Positions 42,901 through 50,853 of a stretch of 64,000 nt of DNA are shown in pieces (position 1 is the first letter of the stretch; each line of letters begins with the position of its first letter). Source of the stretch: Streptomyces caeruleatus (GTDB taxonomy: Bacteria > Actinomycetota > Actinomycetes > Streptomycetales > Streptomycetaceae); assembly GCF_001514235.1 (NCBI RefSeq), contig NZ_KQ948928.1:186001-250000 (forward strand). The letters run 5' to 3'. Under the pieces are notes generated by a model. The model was not told the DNA's origin. It worked only from the letters and a program-made list of their open reading frames with translations, and ran no database searches. Position numbers and translations under genes: made by a program.

Positions 42901-44013
42901 GACGAGCACGGACCGCTGCCCCGGCAGCCCCGGCCCCATGTACCCCATCTCACGCCCGCCCATGGCGTTCGGCTGCCCGGTGAGCGAGAAGGGCCCGGAG
43001 CCCGGCCGGCAGATCGCACCCGTCGCCAGATGCAGGTTGACCAGGGCGTTCGTGTTCCAGGTGCCGTGCGTGGACTGGTTGAGTCCCATCGTCCAGCAGC
43101 TCATCCACTCGCCCGCCGCACCGATCAGCCGGGCGGCCGTACGCAGGTCGTCCTCGGCGAGTCCGGTGATCTCCGCGACGGCGGCCGGCGCGTAGTCGGC
43201 GAGGAAGGCGGGCATCGCCTCCCAGCCCTCGGTGTGGGCCGCGATGAAGCCGGGATCCGTGTGGCCGTTCTCGACGAGCAGGTGCAGCAGGCCGTTGAGG
43301 AGCGCGAGGTCGGTGCCCGGCTTGATCTGGAGGAAGAGATCGGCCTTGGCGGCGGTGGCGGTGCGTCGTGGATCGACCACGATGAGCTTGGCGCCCGCCT
43401 TGACCCGCTCCATCATCCGCAGGAAGAGGATGGGGTGGCAGTCGGCCATGTTCGAACCGGTGACGAGAAAGACGTCGGCCTTGTCGAAGTCCTCGTACGA
43501 CCCCGGCGGCCCGTCGGCCCCCAGCGACAGCTTGTATCCCGCCCCGGCGCTGGCCATGCACAGCCGCGAGTTCGACTCGATCTGGTTGGTGCGGATGAAC
43601 CCCTTGGCCAGCTTGTTCGCCAGGTACTGCGCCTCCAGGCTCATCTGCCCGGACACATAGAGGGCGACCGCGTCCGGCCCGTGCTCGTCGATGATCGCGC
43701 GGAGCCGGCGGGCGGTCTCGGCGATGGCGTCGGCGGCCGGGGAGGGCACCGGCTCCTCGCCCCGGTCGTCCCTGACCAGCGCCGTGGTCAGCCGCCCGGG
43801 CGCCGCGAGCATCTCGGCCGTGGTCGCGCCCTTCGTGCACAGCCGGCCCGCGTTCGCCGGATGCGCCTTGTCCCCGGAGGCCTTCAGCACCGTACGCCGC
43901 CCGTCGGGCCCCGCCCCGACGTCCAGCAGAATCCCGCAGCCGACCCCGCAGTACGTGCAGACCGTCCGGACCTGAGTCGTGGCAGCCGGAGTCGTGGAGG
44001 TGGTCGAGATCAC
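39973..44013 (-). CDS. Assimilatory nitrate reductase fused to CPR-type flavoprotein
   Basis: About 1346 residues from GTG 44013 (GGAGAAGGG about 7 nt upstream; ATG 44094 lacks a site). N-terminal 4Fe-4S ligands are Cys19, 22, 26 and 59 (CTYCGVGC, RLCTKG), followed by a molybdopterin oxidoreductase domain to about 720 (SRLCMASAGAG, LNQSTHGTWNTNALVN). Then come a flavodoxin/FMN domain (WASQTGNAEEFA) and a sulfite-reductase-like FAD/NADPH module (RLYSISSSP, MVGPGTGVAPF) to the end. The fusion would let NADPH reduce nitrate to nitrite directly. A GlnR-like box lies 53 nt upstream. Confidence 0.92.
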   Translation of the reverse strand: MISTTSTTPAATTQVRTVCTYCGVGCGILLDVGAGPDGRRTVLKASGDKAHPANAGRLCTKGATTAEMLAAPGRLTTALVRDDRGEEPVPSPAADAIAETARRLRAIIDEHGPDAVALYVSGQMSLEAQYLANKLAKGFIRTNQIESNSRLCMASAGAGYKLSLGADGPPGSYEDFDKADVFLVTGSNMADCHPILFLRMMERVKAGAKLIVVDPRRTATAAKADLFLQIKPGTDLALLNGLLHLLVENGHTDPGFIAAHTEGWEAMPAFLADYAPAAVAEITGLAEDDLRTAARLIGAAGEWMSCWTMGLNQSTHGTWNTNALVNLHLATGAICRPGSGPFSLTGQPNAMGGREMGYMGPGLPGQRSVLVEAERDFVEELWELPPGTLRADGVGKGTVEMFQKMADREIKACWIICTNPVASVANRRTVIEGLEAAEFVVTQDVFGETETNAYADVVLPGAMWTEGEGVFVNSERNLTLTRAVTDPPGEAMADWRIIAAVACAMGYEKGFSYDSAEDVFEEIRRAWNPVTGWDLRGVTYERLRDTPVQWPAAEVDGPERNPIRYVDADGGLRFPTASGRAAFHARPHLPAAEMPDDDYPFVLNTGRVQHQWHTLTKTGKVGKLNKLNPGPFVEVHPRDARELGIADGDRVEVASRRGRAVLPAVVTERVRPGDAFAPFHWNDLFGEYLSVNAVTSDAVDPISFQPEFKVCAVSLTRVAAPVQEGPVEALTPTAVTPGSAGPFGLEPSPPPVLTAQERLYLTGFLAGIGTGAPGVPVLPPDAPFSPEHALWVNGVLAGMYSRTAAEPVTHDGREVVVLWASQTGNAEEFATATAERLGAAGHRATLVGMDEADVPALARAADLLFITSTFGDGDAPDNGSGFWDTLSDAQAPRLDGVRYAVLAFGDSSYDDFCGHGRRLDARLGELGAVRMAPRTDCEPDFEPSAGVWLDQVLTALGGTAAPAAPKPAGKPKAGARPAATAARLVGNRLLSRPGAGKEVRRFTFDTSGTSLTYEAGDALGVRPVNSAALVAEWLAVTGVDGSTALELDGVGGTSFAEALRRHLDITRITPDLLRFVAERVRDDRELRRLLRPDNKDSLAQWSWGRQAVDVIAEHSVRAGAEEWAGVLRKLQPRLYSISSSPLVDPHSVSLTVSVVRYENLHGRPRGGVCSPFLADSEPDTEVPVFVQRSPHFRPPADASTPMVMVGPGTGVAPFVGFLQERRVLGHQAPNWLFFGEQHRASDFYYEDELTALLDEGTLARLDTAFSRDQRNKVYVQDRMREHGPELWRWLQDGAHFYVCGDASRMAKDVDRALRDIAVTHGGLDEAEAAAYLKQLAAAKRYVRDVY

Positions 44014-44065
44014 GCGCTGCCCTTCTCCGGCGGTCGGGGTGGTGCGTGAAGCGTACGAATTGCCC

Positions 44066-44081
44066 GTTACGTCGATGTCAC
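44066..44081 (-). promoter_or_regulatory. Candidate GlnR box upstream of nitrate reductase
   Basis: On the coding strand the site reads GTGAC-N6-GTAAC, close to the actinomycete GlnR consensus GTnAC-N6-GaAAC. It is placed 53 nt before GTG 44013. GlnR control of nitrate assimilation is established in Streptomyces; the site itself is my pattern match. Confidence 0.6.
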
Positions 44082-44276
44082 ATCCCTTGATCATGAGGAG
44101 TTACGTCGGCCACACAGTCGCCGATGCGGCGGTGTGAGGGGGCGGGGCGGCCCCGTGCCGGGGTGCGGAACGCTTCGGTGCGGTCGCGGATCGTGTCGCT
44201 GTTGGGCCGAACGGGTGACTTGGCGTAAGAATTGGCTGGTGCAGGCATGGAAGGCAAATCAACACGGGGGGAGCCG

Positions 44277-44666
44277 GTGAACAGCCACGACGTCACCGAT
44301 GAACAGTGGGAGGGGCTCGCCCAGGTCGTACCGTTGCGCGGCCGTGACGCCTGGCCGTCCGCGGTGGACCACCGGGTCCCCCCGGAGGCGGCGACGGAGC
44401 CGCGCCGCCGGTTCGTCGTCCTGCGGGTCAACGTCTTCGCGGACGCCCGCGACGTCGCCGAGACCCTCATGGCGGGCATTCCGGTGCTGCTGGATCTGAC
44501 GGGGGCGGAGACCGAGGTCGCCAAGCGGGTGCTGGACTTCAGCACGGGCGTTGTCTTCGGGCTGGCGAGCGGGATGCACCGGGTGGACCGGAACGTGTTT
44601 CTGCTGACGCCGCCCGGGACCGAGGTGAGCGGGTTGATGGAGGGCGCGGGGGTGCCGGGCACCTGA
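44277..44666 (+). CDS. SepF-like protein (orphan paralogue)
   Basis: About 129 residues from GTG 44277 behind GGGGGGAG; in-frame ATG 44247 is an alternative. The SepF domain covers the C-terminal 85 residues: FVVLRVNVFADARDVAETLM, IPVLLDLTGAETEVAKRVLD and FGLASGMHRVDRNVFLLTP. The usual N-terminal membrane-targeting helix is absent and the gene is not in the division cluster, so this is a SepF-like paralogue rather than the FtsZ anchor. Streptomyces carry several such proteins. Role unknown. Confidence 0.8.
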   Translation: MNSHDVTDEQWEGLAQVVPLRGRDAWPSAVDHRVPPEAATEPRRRFVVLRVNVFADARDVAETLMAGIPVLLDLTGAETEVAKRVLDFSTGVVFGLASGMHRVDRNVFLLTPPGTEVSGLMEGAGVPGT

Positions 44667-44748
44667 GGGTGCCGGGCGGTCCCTCGATCGTAGGAAGGGC
44701 ACTGCGGGGGAACGGTTCGCCTGAGCGGCGGAGGCCTACGGTCCGGAC

Positions 44749-46014
44749 ATGGCCGTGCCCTCGTCTGTCTCCCGTGCCGTGTCCGTGCCGTCTCAGGGAC
44801 GCCGTGGGGGTGCGACGTCCGGGCTTCCGGCGCGCTCCACGGGCGACTCCCCGGGGGATTCGGCGGGCGGCGAGCCGTGTCCCGACCGACCTCGTGTCAC
44901 CGAGTTACGGCTGTCGGCCTTCGCCGGGCTTCGGCGGGCAGCGCTGCCGCTCGGGGCGCTGACGTTCCTCGCCGGACCGAGCGGGTCCGGCAAGACGACC
45001 GCGTTACGGGCGTACGAGGCGCTGGCCCGGCTGGGTGCCGGTGCCGAGGTGGGGGAGGTGTTCCCCGACCCCGCCGCGTACGTTCCGGAACGGGCCCGGC
45101 CCGACGCTCAGCGGCGGCGCGGCTTCCGTATCGGGTGCACGGCGGACGGCCCCGAGGGGCTGGTGCGGCTCGACGTCGCCGTACAGGCCGAACCCGGACT
45201 GCGGATCGTGGGGGAACGGCTGAGCGTGGGCGGCGTGGTGCTGCTGGAGAAGGCCCTGCGCGATCCCAGCCGGCCCTGTGTGCAGGCCGCCTGGCACACG
45301 GCCGGTCAGTCGCCGGTCACACGGGCGCCACTGCCGGACGACCGGCTCGCCACCGCCCTGCTGCCGCTGCGGGTGGCCGGGAAGACCGACGGGCAGCGGC
45401 GGGTGCTCGCGGCGGCCGAGCAGATGGTCGTGGCGCTGCGGTCGGTCTACGCCTGCGACCCCCGGCCCGATCGGATGCGGGCGCCCGTGCCGCTCGGGTC
45501 GGGGCGGTTGCTCGGGCCCTGCGACAACCTCGCCGAGGTGCTGTGGCGGACCCGGGCCGAGTGCGGACGGCGGCATGCGCAGTTCGTGGCGGCGGTACGG
45601 GCCGGGTGTGCGGGGGCCGTGGCCGATGTGGTCGGTGAGGTGGTGGGGGACGGGACGGTGCGGGGGGTGCTGGACCGGGGGGACGGGGTGTGGACGGAGC
45701 TCGGGCGGCTGGGGGACGGGGAGTTGCGGTATCTGGCGCTGGCGTTGGTGCTGCTGACGGGGCCCGGGGTGCTGGAGGTCGATCCGGTGGGCGAGGTGCC
45801 TGCGGCCATGCAGACGCTGAGTGTGCTGGTGGACGGGTTCGACCGGGGGCTGGATCCGGTGCAGCGGCGGGAGTTGACGGGGCTCGCGGCGCGGATGTGC
45901 GAGCGGGGGCACATCCGCGTGCTGGGGACCGTGAGTGACGTGGCGGGGGTGGTGGAGGGGGCGGAGGGGGGCTCCGTGACGGTGGTACACCTGGAGCGTG
46001 ACCGAACCTCTTGA
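44749..46014 (+). CDS. AAA/SMC-type ATP-binding protein
   Basis: Up to 421 residues. A low-complexity N-terminus (1-45) precedes VTELRLSAFAGLRRAALPLG and Walker A GPSGSGKTT near residue 78, as in RecF/SMC-like ATPases. GDGELRYLALALVLL resembles the ABC signature region. The usual Walker B hhhhDE is weak (VLVDGFDRGLDP near the end). The coiled-coil is short. It overlaps the MazG gene by 17 bp, implying coupled translation. The start is uncertain because the first 40 codons look non-conserved. Confidence 0.65.
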   Translation: MAVPSSVSRAVSVPSQGRRGGATSGLPARSTGDSPGDSAGGEPCPDRPRVTELRLSAFAGLRRAALPLGALTFLAGPSGSGKTTALRAYEALARLGAGAEVGEVFPDPAAYVPERARPDAQRRRGFRIGCTADGPEGLVRLDVAVQAEPGLRIVGERLSVGGVVLLEKALRDPSRPCVQAAWHTAGQSPVTRAPLPDDRLATALLPLRVAGKTDGQRRVLAAAEQMVVALRSVYACDPRPDRMRAPVPLGSGRLLGPCDNLAEVLWRTRAECGRRHAQFVAAVRAGCAGAVADVVGEVVGDGTVRGVLDRGDGVWTELGRLGDGELRYLALALVLLTGPGVLEVDPVGEVPAAMQTLSVLVDGFDRGLDPVQRRELTGLAARMCERGHIRVLGTVSDVAGVVEGAEGGSVTVVHLERDRTS

Positions 46015-46324
46015 TGTGGCCGGGCTTCAGCGCAGGCTGGCCGAGTTCGCTGCCGTGCGGGGCTGGCAGCCGTATCACACGCCGAAGAACCTCGTCGCGG
46101 CGCTCAGTGTGGAGGCGTCCGAGCTGGTGGAGATCTTCCAGTGGATGACGCCGGAGGAGTCCTCGCGGGTCATGGACGACACGGAGAGCGCGGGACGGGT
46201 GACCGACGAGGTCGCGGACGTGCTGGCCTATCTGTTGCAGCTGTGCGAGGTGCTCGGGATCGATCCGCTGGCGGCGTTGGACGCGAAGATCGACCGGAAC
46301 GAGCGGAGGTTTCCGGCGCCGTAG
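45998..46324 (+). CDS. MazG-like nucleotide pyrophosphohydrolase
   Basis: A 108-residue MazG-fold enzyme. The EExxE-12-28-ExxD metal-binding pattern is visible as ASELVEIFQWM and later EVADVLAYLLQL. A Trp-rich N-terminus (RGWQPYHTPKNLVAAL) is typical of the dCTPase-like MazG group (RS21-C6/DCTPP1). It probably hydrolyses dNTPs to dNMP plus PPi. Start GTG 45998 overlaps the ATPase gene by 17 bp. Confidence 0.9.
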   Translation: MTEPLDVAGLQRRLAEFAAVRGWQPYHTPKNLVAALSVEASELVEIFQWMTPEESSRVMDDTESAGRVTDEVADVLAYLLQLCEVLGIDPLAALDAKIDRNERRFPAP

Positions 46325-46510
46325 GGGGCTGATGGAGGGGCGTGCTCCACTTTCACTCTCTGTGGTTGGTGGAAGGGTCGTAGCCGAAAAGTTGTCCGCA
46401 GATTTCCGCCTTCCTCTGGCTTTTCGTCTCAAGGGCCTTCACTCTGGGTAGTGGACAAGGGAGTTCGGGTGGACGCGTGGGCAGCGCGTCGGGACAGACG
46501 GGGACTGCGG

Positions 46511-46975
46511 ATGGACGCGGTGCGGCTGATCGTGACGAGCAGGCGGGCGCTGGCGGGGAGCAAGGGCGTCCCGGAGATGATGACCGAGGTGTGGCAGGCG
46601 CAGGCCCTGGCCCAGGCGATCGGCAGCCGGCTCGCGGTCTTCGGCCCGCCTGAACTGCGGGGCGAGGCGCTCGGGTTGACGGAGCTGGCGGGGCGTGGGT
46701 GCGGAGTCCTGGATACGCCGGACCTGGCCGAGGGTGACTTACGCGCGGCCCAGCTCACGGAGTTGGGTGATGCGCGGCAGTCGCTGATGCATCTGGGCAG
46801 CCTGCTGGGGGAGGTCGGGATCGCGCTGGTCGGGATGGCCAGTGGGGCGGACGACGAGACGACGTACTGGCAGTGCATGGAAGCGATCGACGCGGCGGAC
46901 GAGTCCCGGGACCGGGTGCTGGAGATGCTGCGGAGGCTGGCGGATCGGGAAGAGGTGGTGCCGGAGGCGGGGTAG
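46511..46975 (+). CDS. DUF6099-like protein
   Basis: A 154-residue helical protein starting MDAVRLIVTSRRALAGSKGV at ATG 46511. The upstream GTG 46451 lacks a ribosome site. Segments AQALAQAIGSRLAVFGPPE and ARQSLMHLGSLLGEVGIALV are amphipathic. It matches a Streptomyces-restricted family (DUF6099) from memory; function unknown. It stands alone, followed immediately by a TTGC microsatellite. Confidence 0.65.
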   Translation: MDAVRLIVTSRRALAGSKGVPEMMTEVWQAQALAQAIGSRLAVFGPPELRGEALGLTELAGRGCGVLDTPDLAEGDLRAAQLTELGDARQSLMHLGSLLGEVGIALVGMASGADDETTYWQCMEAIDAADESRDRVLEMLRRLADREEVVPEAG

Positions 46976-46982
46976 CCCCCGG

Positions 46983-47022
<40 letters not shown>

Positions 47023-47041
47023 ACGGATGGGGGCAGGCCGT

Positions 47042-48277
47042 TCAGGGCCTGCGGTCGCGGAAGGTGCGGCGTAGATCGCTCACCCAGGCGTCGGGGTTCT
47101 CCCAGGGGATGAAGTGGCCGCCGTGGTCGTGGGCGTTGACGTTGACGTGGTTGAACCAGGCGGCCTGGGGACCGGACTTGAAGGCCTGGACGCGCTCGTC
47201 GGCGGTGTGGACGCCGGGCGGGTTCTCGTACGTGACGAAGGTGAGGCCGACCGGGGCCTGTACGACCGGGGTGCGGTCGTGGGCGGGGGTCCAGGGGTAG
47301 CGGTTGGCGTTGGCGTAGTAACGCATCGACGTGGCGACGGAGTTGTTCGCCCAGTAGATCGTGGCGTGGGTGAGCAGGTCGTCCTTGGTGAAGACGGACT
47401 CGACGTCGCCGCCGTTGTCGCTCCAGGCGTTCCAGCGCTCCAGCAGCCAGGCGAGCAGTCCGGCGGGTGAGTCGCTCAGCCCGTGGGCCAGGGTGGCACC
47501 GTCGAGCATGTGCACGGCGAGGTGGGACGCCCAGCGGCGGTCCTGGTCGAGGATGCGGGCGCGGACGTCGGCGGGCTGGTCGTCGGTGAGGGGCCGGTTC
47601 CGGGCGAAGTCCCAGGCGCGGGGGCCGGTGAAGAAGTCGAGCGGCAGCCCGGAGCCGATGTGGATGCCGTAGAGCTCGTCGGCGTACTTGTGGCCGAGCT
47701 GACTGGACACGATCCCGCCGATGTCGCAGCCTCCGGCGGCGTACTTCTCGTGTCCCAGGGTCTCGGTCATCAGGGTGTGCCAGAGGTCCGAGACCTTCCA
47801 GAAGTTGACGTCCGGAAAGCCGGTGAGCGGGCCGGGGAAGCCGAAGCCGGGCAGGGACGGCACGATGACGTCGAACGCGTCGGCGGGGTCACCGCCGAAC
47901 GCCGCCGGGTCGGCGAGCGGGTCGATCACCTTCGACCAGTGCCAGAACGTCCACGGCCAGCCGTGGGTGAGGATCAACGGGATCGGGCGGGGCCCGCGGC
48001 CCGGCTTGCGCATGAAATGCACCGGGACCCCGGCGACGCTCACCTGGTAGTGCTCATAGGCGTTGATGTCGGCCTCGGCCTTGCGCCAGTCGTAGCCGTC
48101 CCGCCAGTACGCGACCAACTCCCGCAGATAGCTGTCCGGGACACCGTAGGACCAGTCCCCGTTGCCCTCGTCCAACGGCGGCCGGGTCCGCGCGAGTCGG
48201 CTGCGCAGATCGTCGAGGACCCGGTCCGACACATGGATCGGGGTGGGCTCCAGGGGAAAGGGGTGCGGGGTGGTCAT
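47042..48277 (-). CDS. Epoxide hydrolase (EHN-type alpha/beta hydrolase)
   Basis: A 411-residue protein from ATG 48277 (ATG 48298, with GGAG spacing, is an alternative). The N-terminal EHN region (VLDDLRSRLARTRPP, WRDGYDWRKAEADIN) is followed by the oxyanion motif LTHGWPWTFWHW, nucleophile elbow AGGCDIGGIVSSQLG with Asp as nucleophile, lid tyrosines (SMRYYANANRYPW) and base His in HDHGGHFIPWE. It opens epoxides to diols in homologues such as microsomal EH. Monocistronic. Confidence 0.9.
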   Translation of the reverse strand: MTTPHPFPLEPTPIHVSDRVLDDLRSRLARTRPPLDEGNGDWSYGVPDSYLRELVAYWRDGYDWRKAEADINAYEHYQVSVAGVPVHFMRKPGRGPRPIPLILTHGWPWTFWHWSKVIDPLADPAAFGGDPADAFDVIVPSLPGFGFPGPLTGFPDVNFWKVSDLWHTLMTETLGHEKYAAGGCDIGGIVSSQLGHKYADELYGIHIGSGLPLDFFTGPRAWDFARNRPLTDDQPADVRARILDQDRRWASHLAVHMLDGATLAHGLSDSPAGLLAWLLERWNAWSDNGGDVESVFTKDDLLTHATIYWANNSVATSMRYYANANRYPWTPAHDRTPVVQAPVGLTFVTYENPPGVHTADERVQAFKSGPQAAWFNHVNVNAHDHGGHFIPWENPDAWVSDLRRTFRDRRP

Positions 48278-48350
48278 GGCGTGGTTCCAGCCCTCCATCA
48301 GCGACTCCGACGACGCGACCATTCCACATGGGGCCACGGCGCAGGCCCTA

Positions 48351-48480
48351 TTTCAGCCCGTCCGGCGTTTGAGGACGAGGCCCGAAGGGCCGATGGGGGT
48401 CCAGGGGGCGCAGCCCCCTGGCGGGGTCGAAGGGGCGGAGCCCCTTCAAGGGATGGGACGGGTAGGGGCGGCGGGGGCGA
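48351..48480. repeat. Dispersed Streptomyces-type intergenic repeat with two hairpins
   Basis: This gene-free segment begins TTTCAGCCCGTCCGGCGTTT and contains two perfect hairpins: CCAGGGGGC/GCCCCCTGG (48401-48421) and GAAGGGGC/GCCCCTTC (48429-48447). I recognise it as a repeat scattered through many Streptomyces genomes. It could act as a terminator or mRNA stabiliser for adjacent genes. Confidence 0.75.
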
Positions 48481-48495
48481 GAGACGCCCCGGTGG

Positions 48496-48660
48496 TCAGC
48501 CCGCGTCCCCGTCCTGCCGCGAGGCCCCCGTCGACTGAAGATCCGCGTCCAGCGCAGACAGGTCCGCGTTCAGGGCAGCCATCAGCTCCTCCATCTGCTG
48601 CAGCAGCCCCTTGGGCTGACCGGTACCGGCGGTGCGCTGTGGTGCGAGTTCCTCGGACAA
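48496..48660 (-). CDS. Possible small protein of 54 residues
   Basis: TTG 48660 is preceded by GAGGAG at 6-nt spacing. The frame gives a short acidic amphipathic peptide (MSEELAPQRTAGTGQPKG, then a helix LLQQMEELMAALNADLSALD with heptad-like leucines, then a polar tail). Codon third positions are GC-rich as in real genes here. No family recognised. It overlaps nothing and sits between a repeat element and the LLM oxidoreductase promoter. Confidence 0.45.
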   Translation of the reverse strand: MSEELAPQRTAGTGQPKGLLQQMEELMAALNADLSALDADLQSTGASRQDGDAG

Positions 48661-48909
48661 GACGGCCTCCTCGGGCCTCCGGCCCCCCCCAATGGCAGCG
48701 GGCCGACACGGTGACACCCCGGTAGTCGGAAAGGACGGGGGCGGGCGCCGGTCGGTCCGGCTCCGTTCGAGCCAACGATCACCGTCGGGGCCGGTCACTG
48801 GCCCGAGCGTGGGCCGACACGGGGCGTTGACGGAATTCACCCGACCGGGGACGCGAGGGGCAGGGGGACCCATGCCGTTGACGGCTGTCGAGGCGTGCAG
48901 GATGGAGAC

Positions 48910-49833
48910 ATGGATCTTCGCATCTTCACCGAGCCCCAGCAGGGGGCCACCTACGACACCCTTCTCACCGTGGCGAAGGCCACGGAGGATCTTGGCTTCG
49001 ACGCCTTTTTCCGGTCGGACCATTACTTGAAGATGGGCTCGGGCGACGGCCTCCCCGGCCCCACCGACGCCTGGATCACGCTTGCCGGTCTCGCACGCGA
49101 GACCAAGCGGATCCGGCTCGGCACCCTGATGACCGCCGGCACGTTCCGCCTGCCCGGCGTGCTCGCCATCCAGGTCGCCCAGATCGACCAGATGTCCGGC
49201 GGCCGTGTCGAACTCGGCCTGGGCGCGGGCTGGTTCGAGGAGGAGCACAAGGCGTACGGCATCCCGTTCCCGAAGGAGAAGTTCGGGCGGCTGGAGGAGC
49301 AGCTCGCCATCGTCACGGGACTGTGGGCGACGCGGGTCGGGGAGACCTTCGACTTCAAGGGCGAGCACTACACGCTCAGCGACTCGCCCGCTCTGCCCAA
49401 GCCCGCGCAGGACAAGATCCCCGTGCTCATCGGCGGCCACGGCGCCACCCGCACCCCGCGCCTGGCCGGCCAGTACGCCGACGAGTTCAACATGCCGTTC
49501 GCCTCGGTCGAGGACAGTGAGCGACAGTTCGGCCGGGTGCGCGCCGCGGCGGAGGCGGCCGGGCGCAAGGGCGACGACCTCGTCTACTCCAACGCCCTCG
49601 TGGTGTGCGTGGGCAAGGACGAGCAGGAGATCGCCCGGCGCGCCGCCGCCATCGGGCGTGAGGTCGACGAGCTGCGGCTCAACGGGCTGGCCGGCTCCCC
49701 GGACGAGGTCGTCGAGAAGATCGGCCGGTACCAGGAGATCGGGTCGCAGCGGATCTACCTCCAGGTCCTCGACCTGGCCGACCTGGACCACCTGGAGCTG
49801 ATCTCCTCCCAGGTGCAGTCGCAGCTGTCGTAG
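48910..49833 (+). CDS. LLM-class F420-dependent oxidoreductase
   Basis: A 307-residue TIM-barrel flavin/F420 enzyme from ATG 48910. Typical segments are FTEPQQGATYDTLLTVAKA, FRSDHYLKMG, RIRLGTLMTAGTFRLPGVLA and ELGLGAGWFEEEHKAYGI. These match the F420-dependent luciferase-like group (TIGR03560-like proteins). It probably reduces or oxidises a small molecule with F420H2. Single gene, convergent with a methyltransferase across a hairpin. Confidence 0.9.
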   Translation: MDLRIFTEPQQGATYDTLLTVAKATEDLGFDAFFRSDHYLKMGSGDGLPGPTDAWITLAGLARETKRIRLGTLMTAGTFRLPGVLAIQVAQIDQMSGGRVELGLGAGWFEEEHKAYGIPFPKEKFGRLEEQLAIVTGLWATRVGETFDFKGEHYTLSDSPALPKPAQDKIPVLIGGHGATRTPRLAGQYADEFNMPFASVEDSERQFGRVRAAAEAAGRKGDDLVYSNALVVCVGKDEQEIARRAAAIGREVDELRLNGLAGSPDEVVEKIGRYQEIGSQRIYLQVLDLADLDHLELISSQVQSQLS

Positions 49834-49862
49834 GGCTGAAACGGCGGAGTTCGTGGTGCCGT

Positions 49863-49898
49863 CCGGCGGATCGGTCCGTTCCCGGTGCGATCCGCCGG
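49863..49898. terminator. Bidirectional hairpin terminator
   Basis: CCGGCGGATCG (49863-49873) and CGATCCGCCGG (49888-49898) form an 11-bp perfect stem between the stops of the convergent LLM and methyltransferase genes. Confidence 0.75.
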
Positions 49899-49909
49899 GC
49901 GCGGCCTCG

Positions 49910-50701
49910 TCACGGTTTGCGGGCGACCCCCACGTACAGCGGTATGTCGTCGGACCCCGGCTGCTCGCCCTGCTCCGGGTGCCAGTTCGCGGCGAGCGCC
50001 ACGCCGGGGGCCAGCAGGTCGAGGCCCGTGAAGAAGGCGGCGAAGGCTTCGCGCGAGCGCACCTGGGCCGGGGTGCCGCCTCTGCGGTAGACCTCGACGA
50101 CGCGCTCCCACGTCTCCGGGTCGAAGTCCCCGGTCGCGTGCGACAGCGTCACATGGCTCCCGGGCGCGAGCGGCTCGATCAACTCGCTGACGATCCGCGC
50201 GGGTTCGTCCTCGTCCGGCACCAGGTGCAGAAGCGCCACCAGGGACAAGGCGATCGGCCGGCTGAAGTCGAGGGTCTCGCGCGCTTCCGCGAGGATCTTT
50301 CCCGGCTCCCGTACGTCGCCGTGGACGTAGGCCGTCCTTCCCTCGCGTGTGCTGTGCAGCAGGGCCTCGGCGTGCCGCAGGACGATCGGGTCGTTGTCGG
50401 CGTACACGACACGGGCGTCGGGCGCGATCCCCTGCACGATCTGGTGGAGGTTCGGCTCGGTCGGGATACCGGTTCCTATGTCGAGGAACTGCCGTACGCC
50501 TCGCTCGGCCAGCAGCCGGGAGGCGCGGTGCATGAAGCGGCGGTTGGTCCGTGCCATGTCCCGTACGTCGGGGAAGAGAGACACCACCTGCTCGGCCGCC
50601 TCCGCGTCGACCGGGTAGTTGTCCTTACCGCCGAGGAAGTAGTCGTACATACGGGCCGAGTGGGGCTTGCTGGTGTCCAGCCGTAACCCGGTGTCTGTCA
50701 T
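49910..50701 (-). CDS. SAM-dependent methyltransferase, Methyltransf_19 (DUF574) family
   Basis: A 263-residue protein. The start region TSKPHSARMYDYFLGGKDNY is the hallmark of this actinomycete-expanded family. SAM-binding FLDIGTGIPTEPNLHQI and VVYADNDPIVLRHAEALL follow, with ALSLVALLHLVPDE later. Substrates are unknown. Streptomyces genomes have many copies. It is divergent from hen1 with a 152-bp shared promoter. Confidence 0.93.
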   Translation of the reverse strand: MTDTGLRLDTSKPHSARMYDYFLGGKDNYPVDAEAAEQVVSLFPDVRDMARTNRRFMHRASRLLAERGVRQFLDIGTGIPTEPNLHQIVQGIAPDARVVYADNDPIVLRHAEALLHSTREGRTAYVHGDVREPGKILAEARETLDFSRPIALSLVALLHLVPDEDEPARIVSELIEPLAPGSHVTLSHATGDFDPETWERVVEVYRRGGTPAQVRSREAFAAFFTGLDLLAPGVALAANWHPEQGEQPGSDDIPLYVGVARKP

Positions 50702-50853
50702 GGGAGGCCTCCGCTTCCTACGTGGGCGCTCAGGCGTACGTTGTTCGAACGCCCGGACGTCCGGGAGGCTAGCGAAAATTCCCGAGTGGTGGGGGCGCCC
50801 GCTCTGTACGGTGGGCGTATCCGCAGTTCAGACCACTACTAAGGCCACCCATC

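Noticed and set aside
43990..44094. ATG 44094 as the nitrate reductase start
   Set aside because: It would put the GlnR-like box inside the gene and has no ribosome site, whereas GTG 44013 has GGAGAAGGG.
44232..44276. Extended N-terminus of the SepF-like protein (MAGAGMEGKSTRGEP)
   Set aside because: No ribosome site before those starts; the GGGGGGAG site matches GTG 44277.
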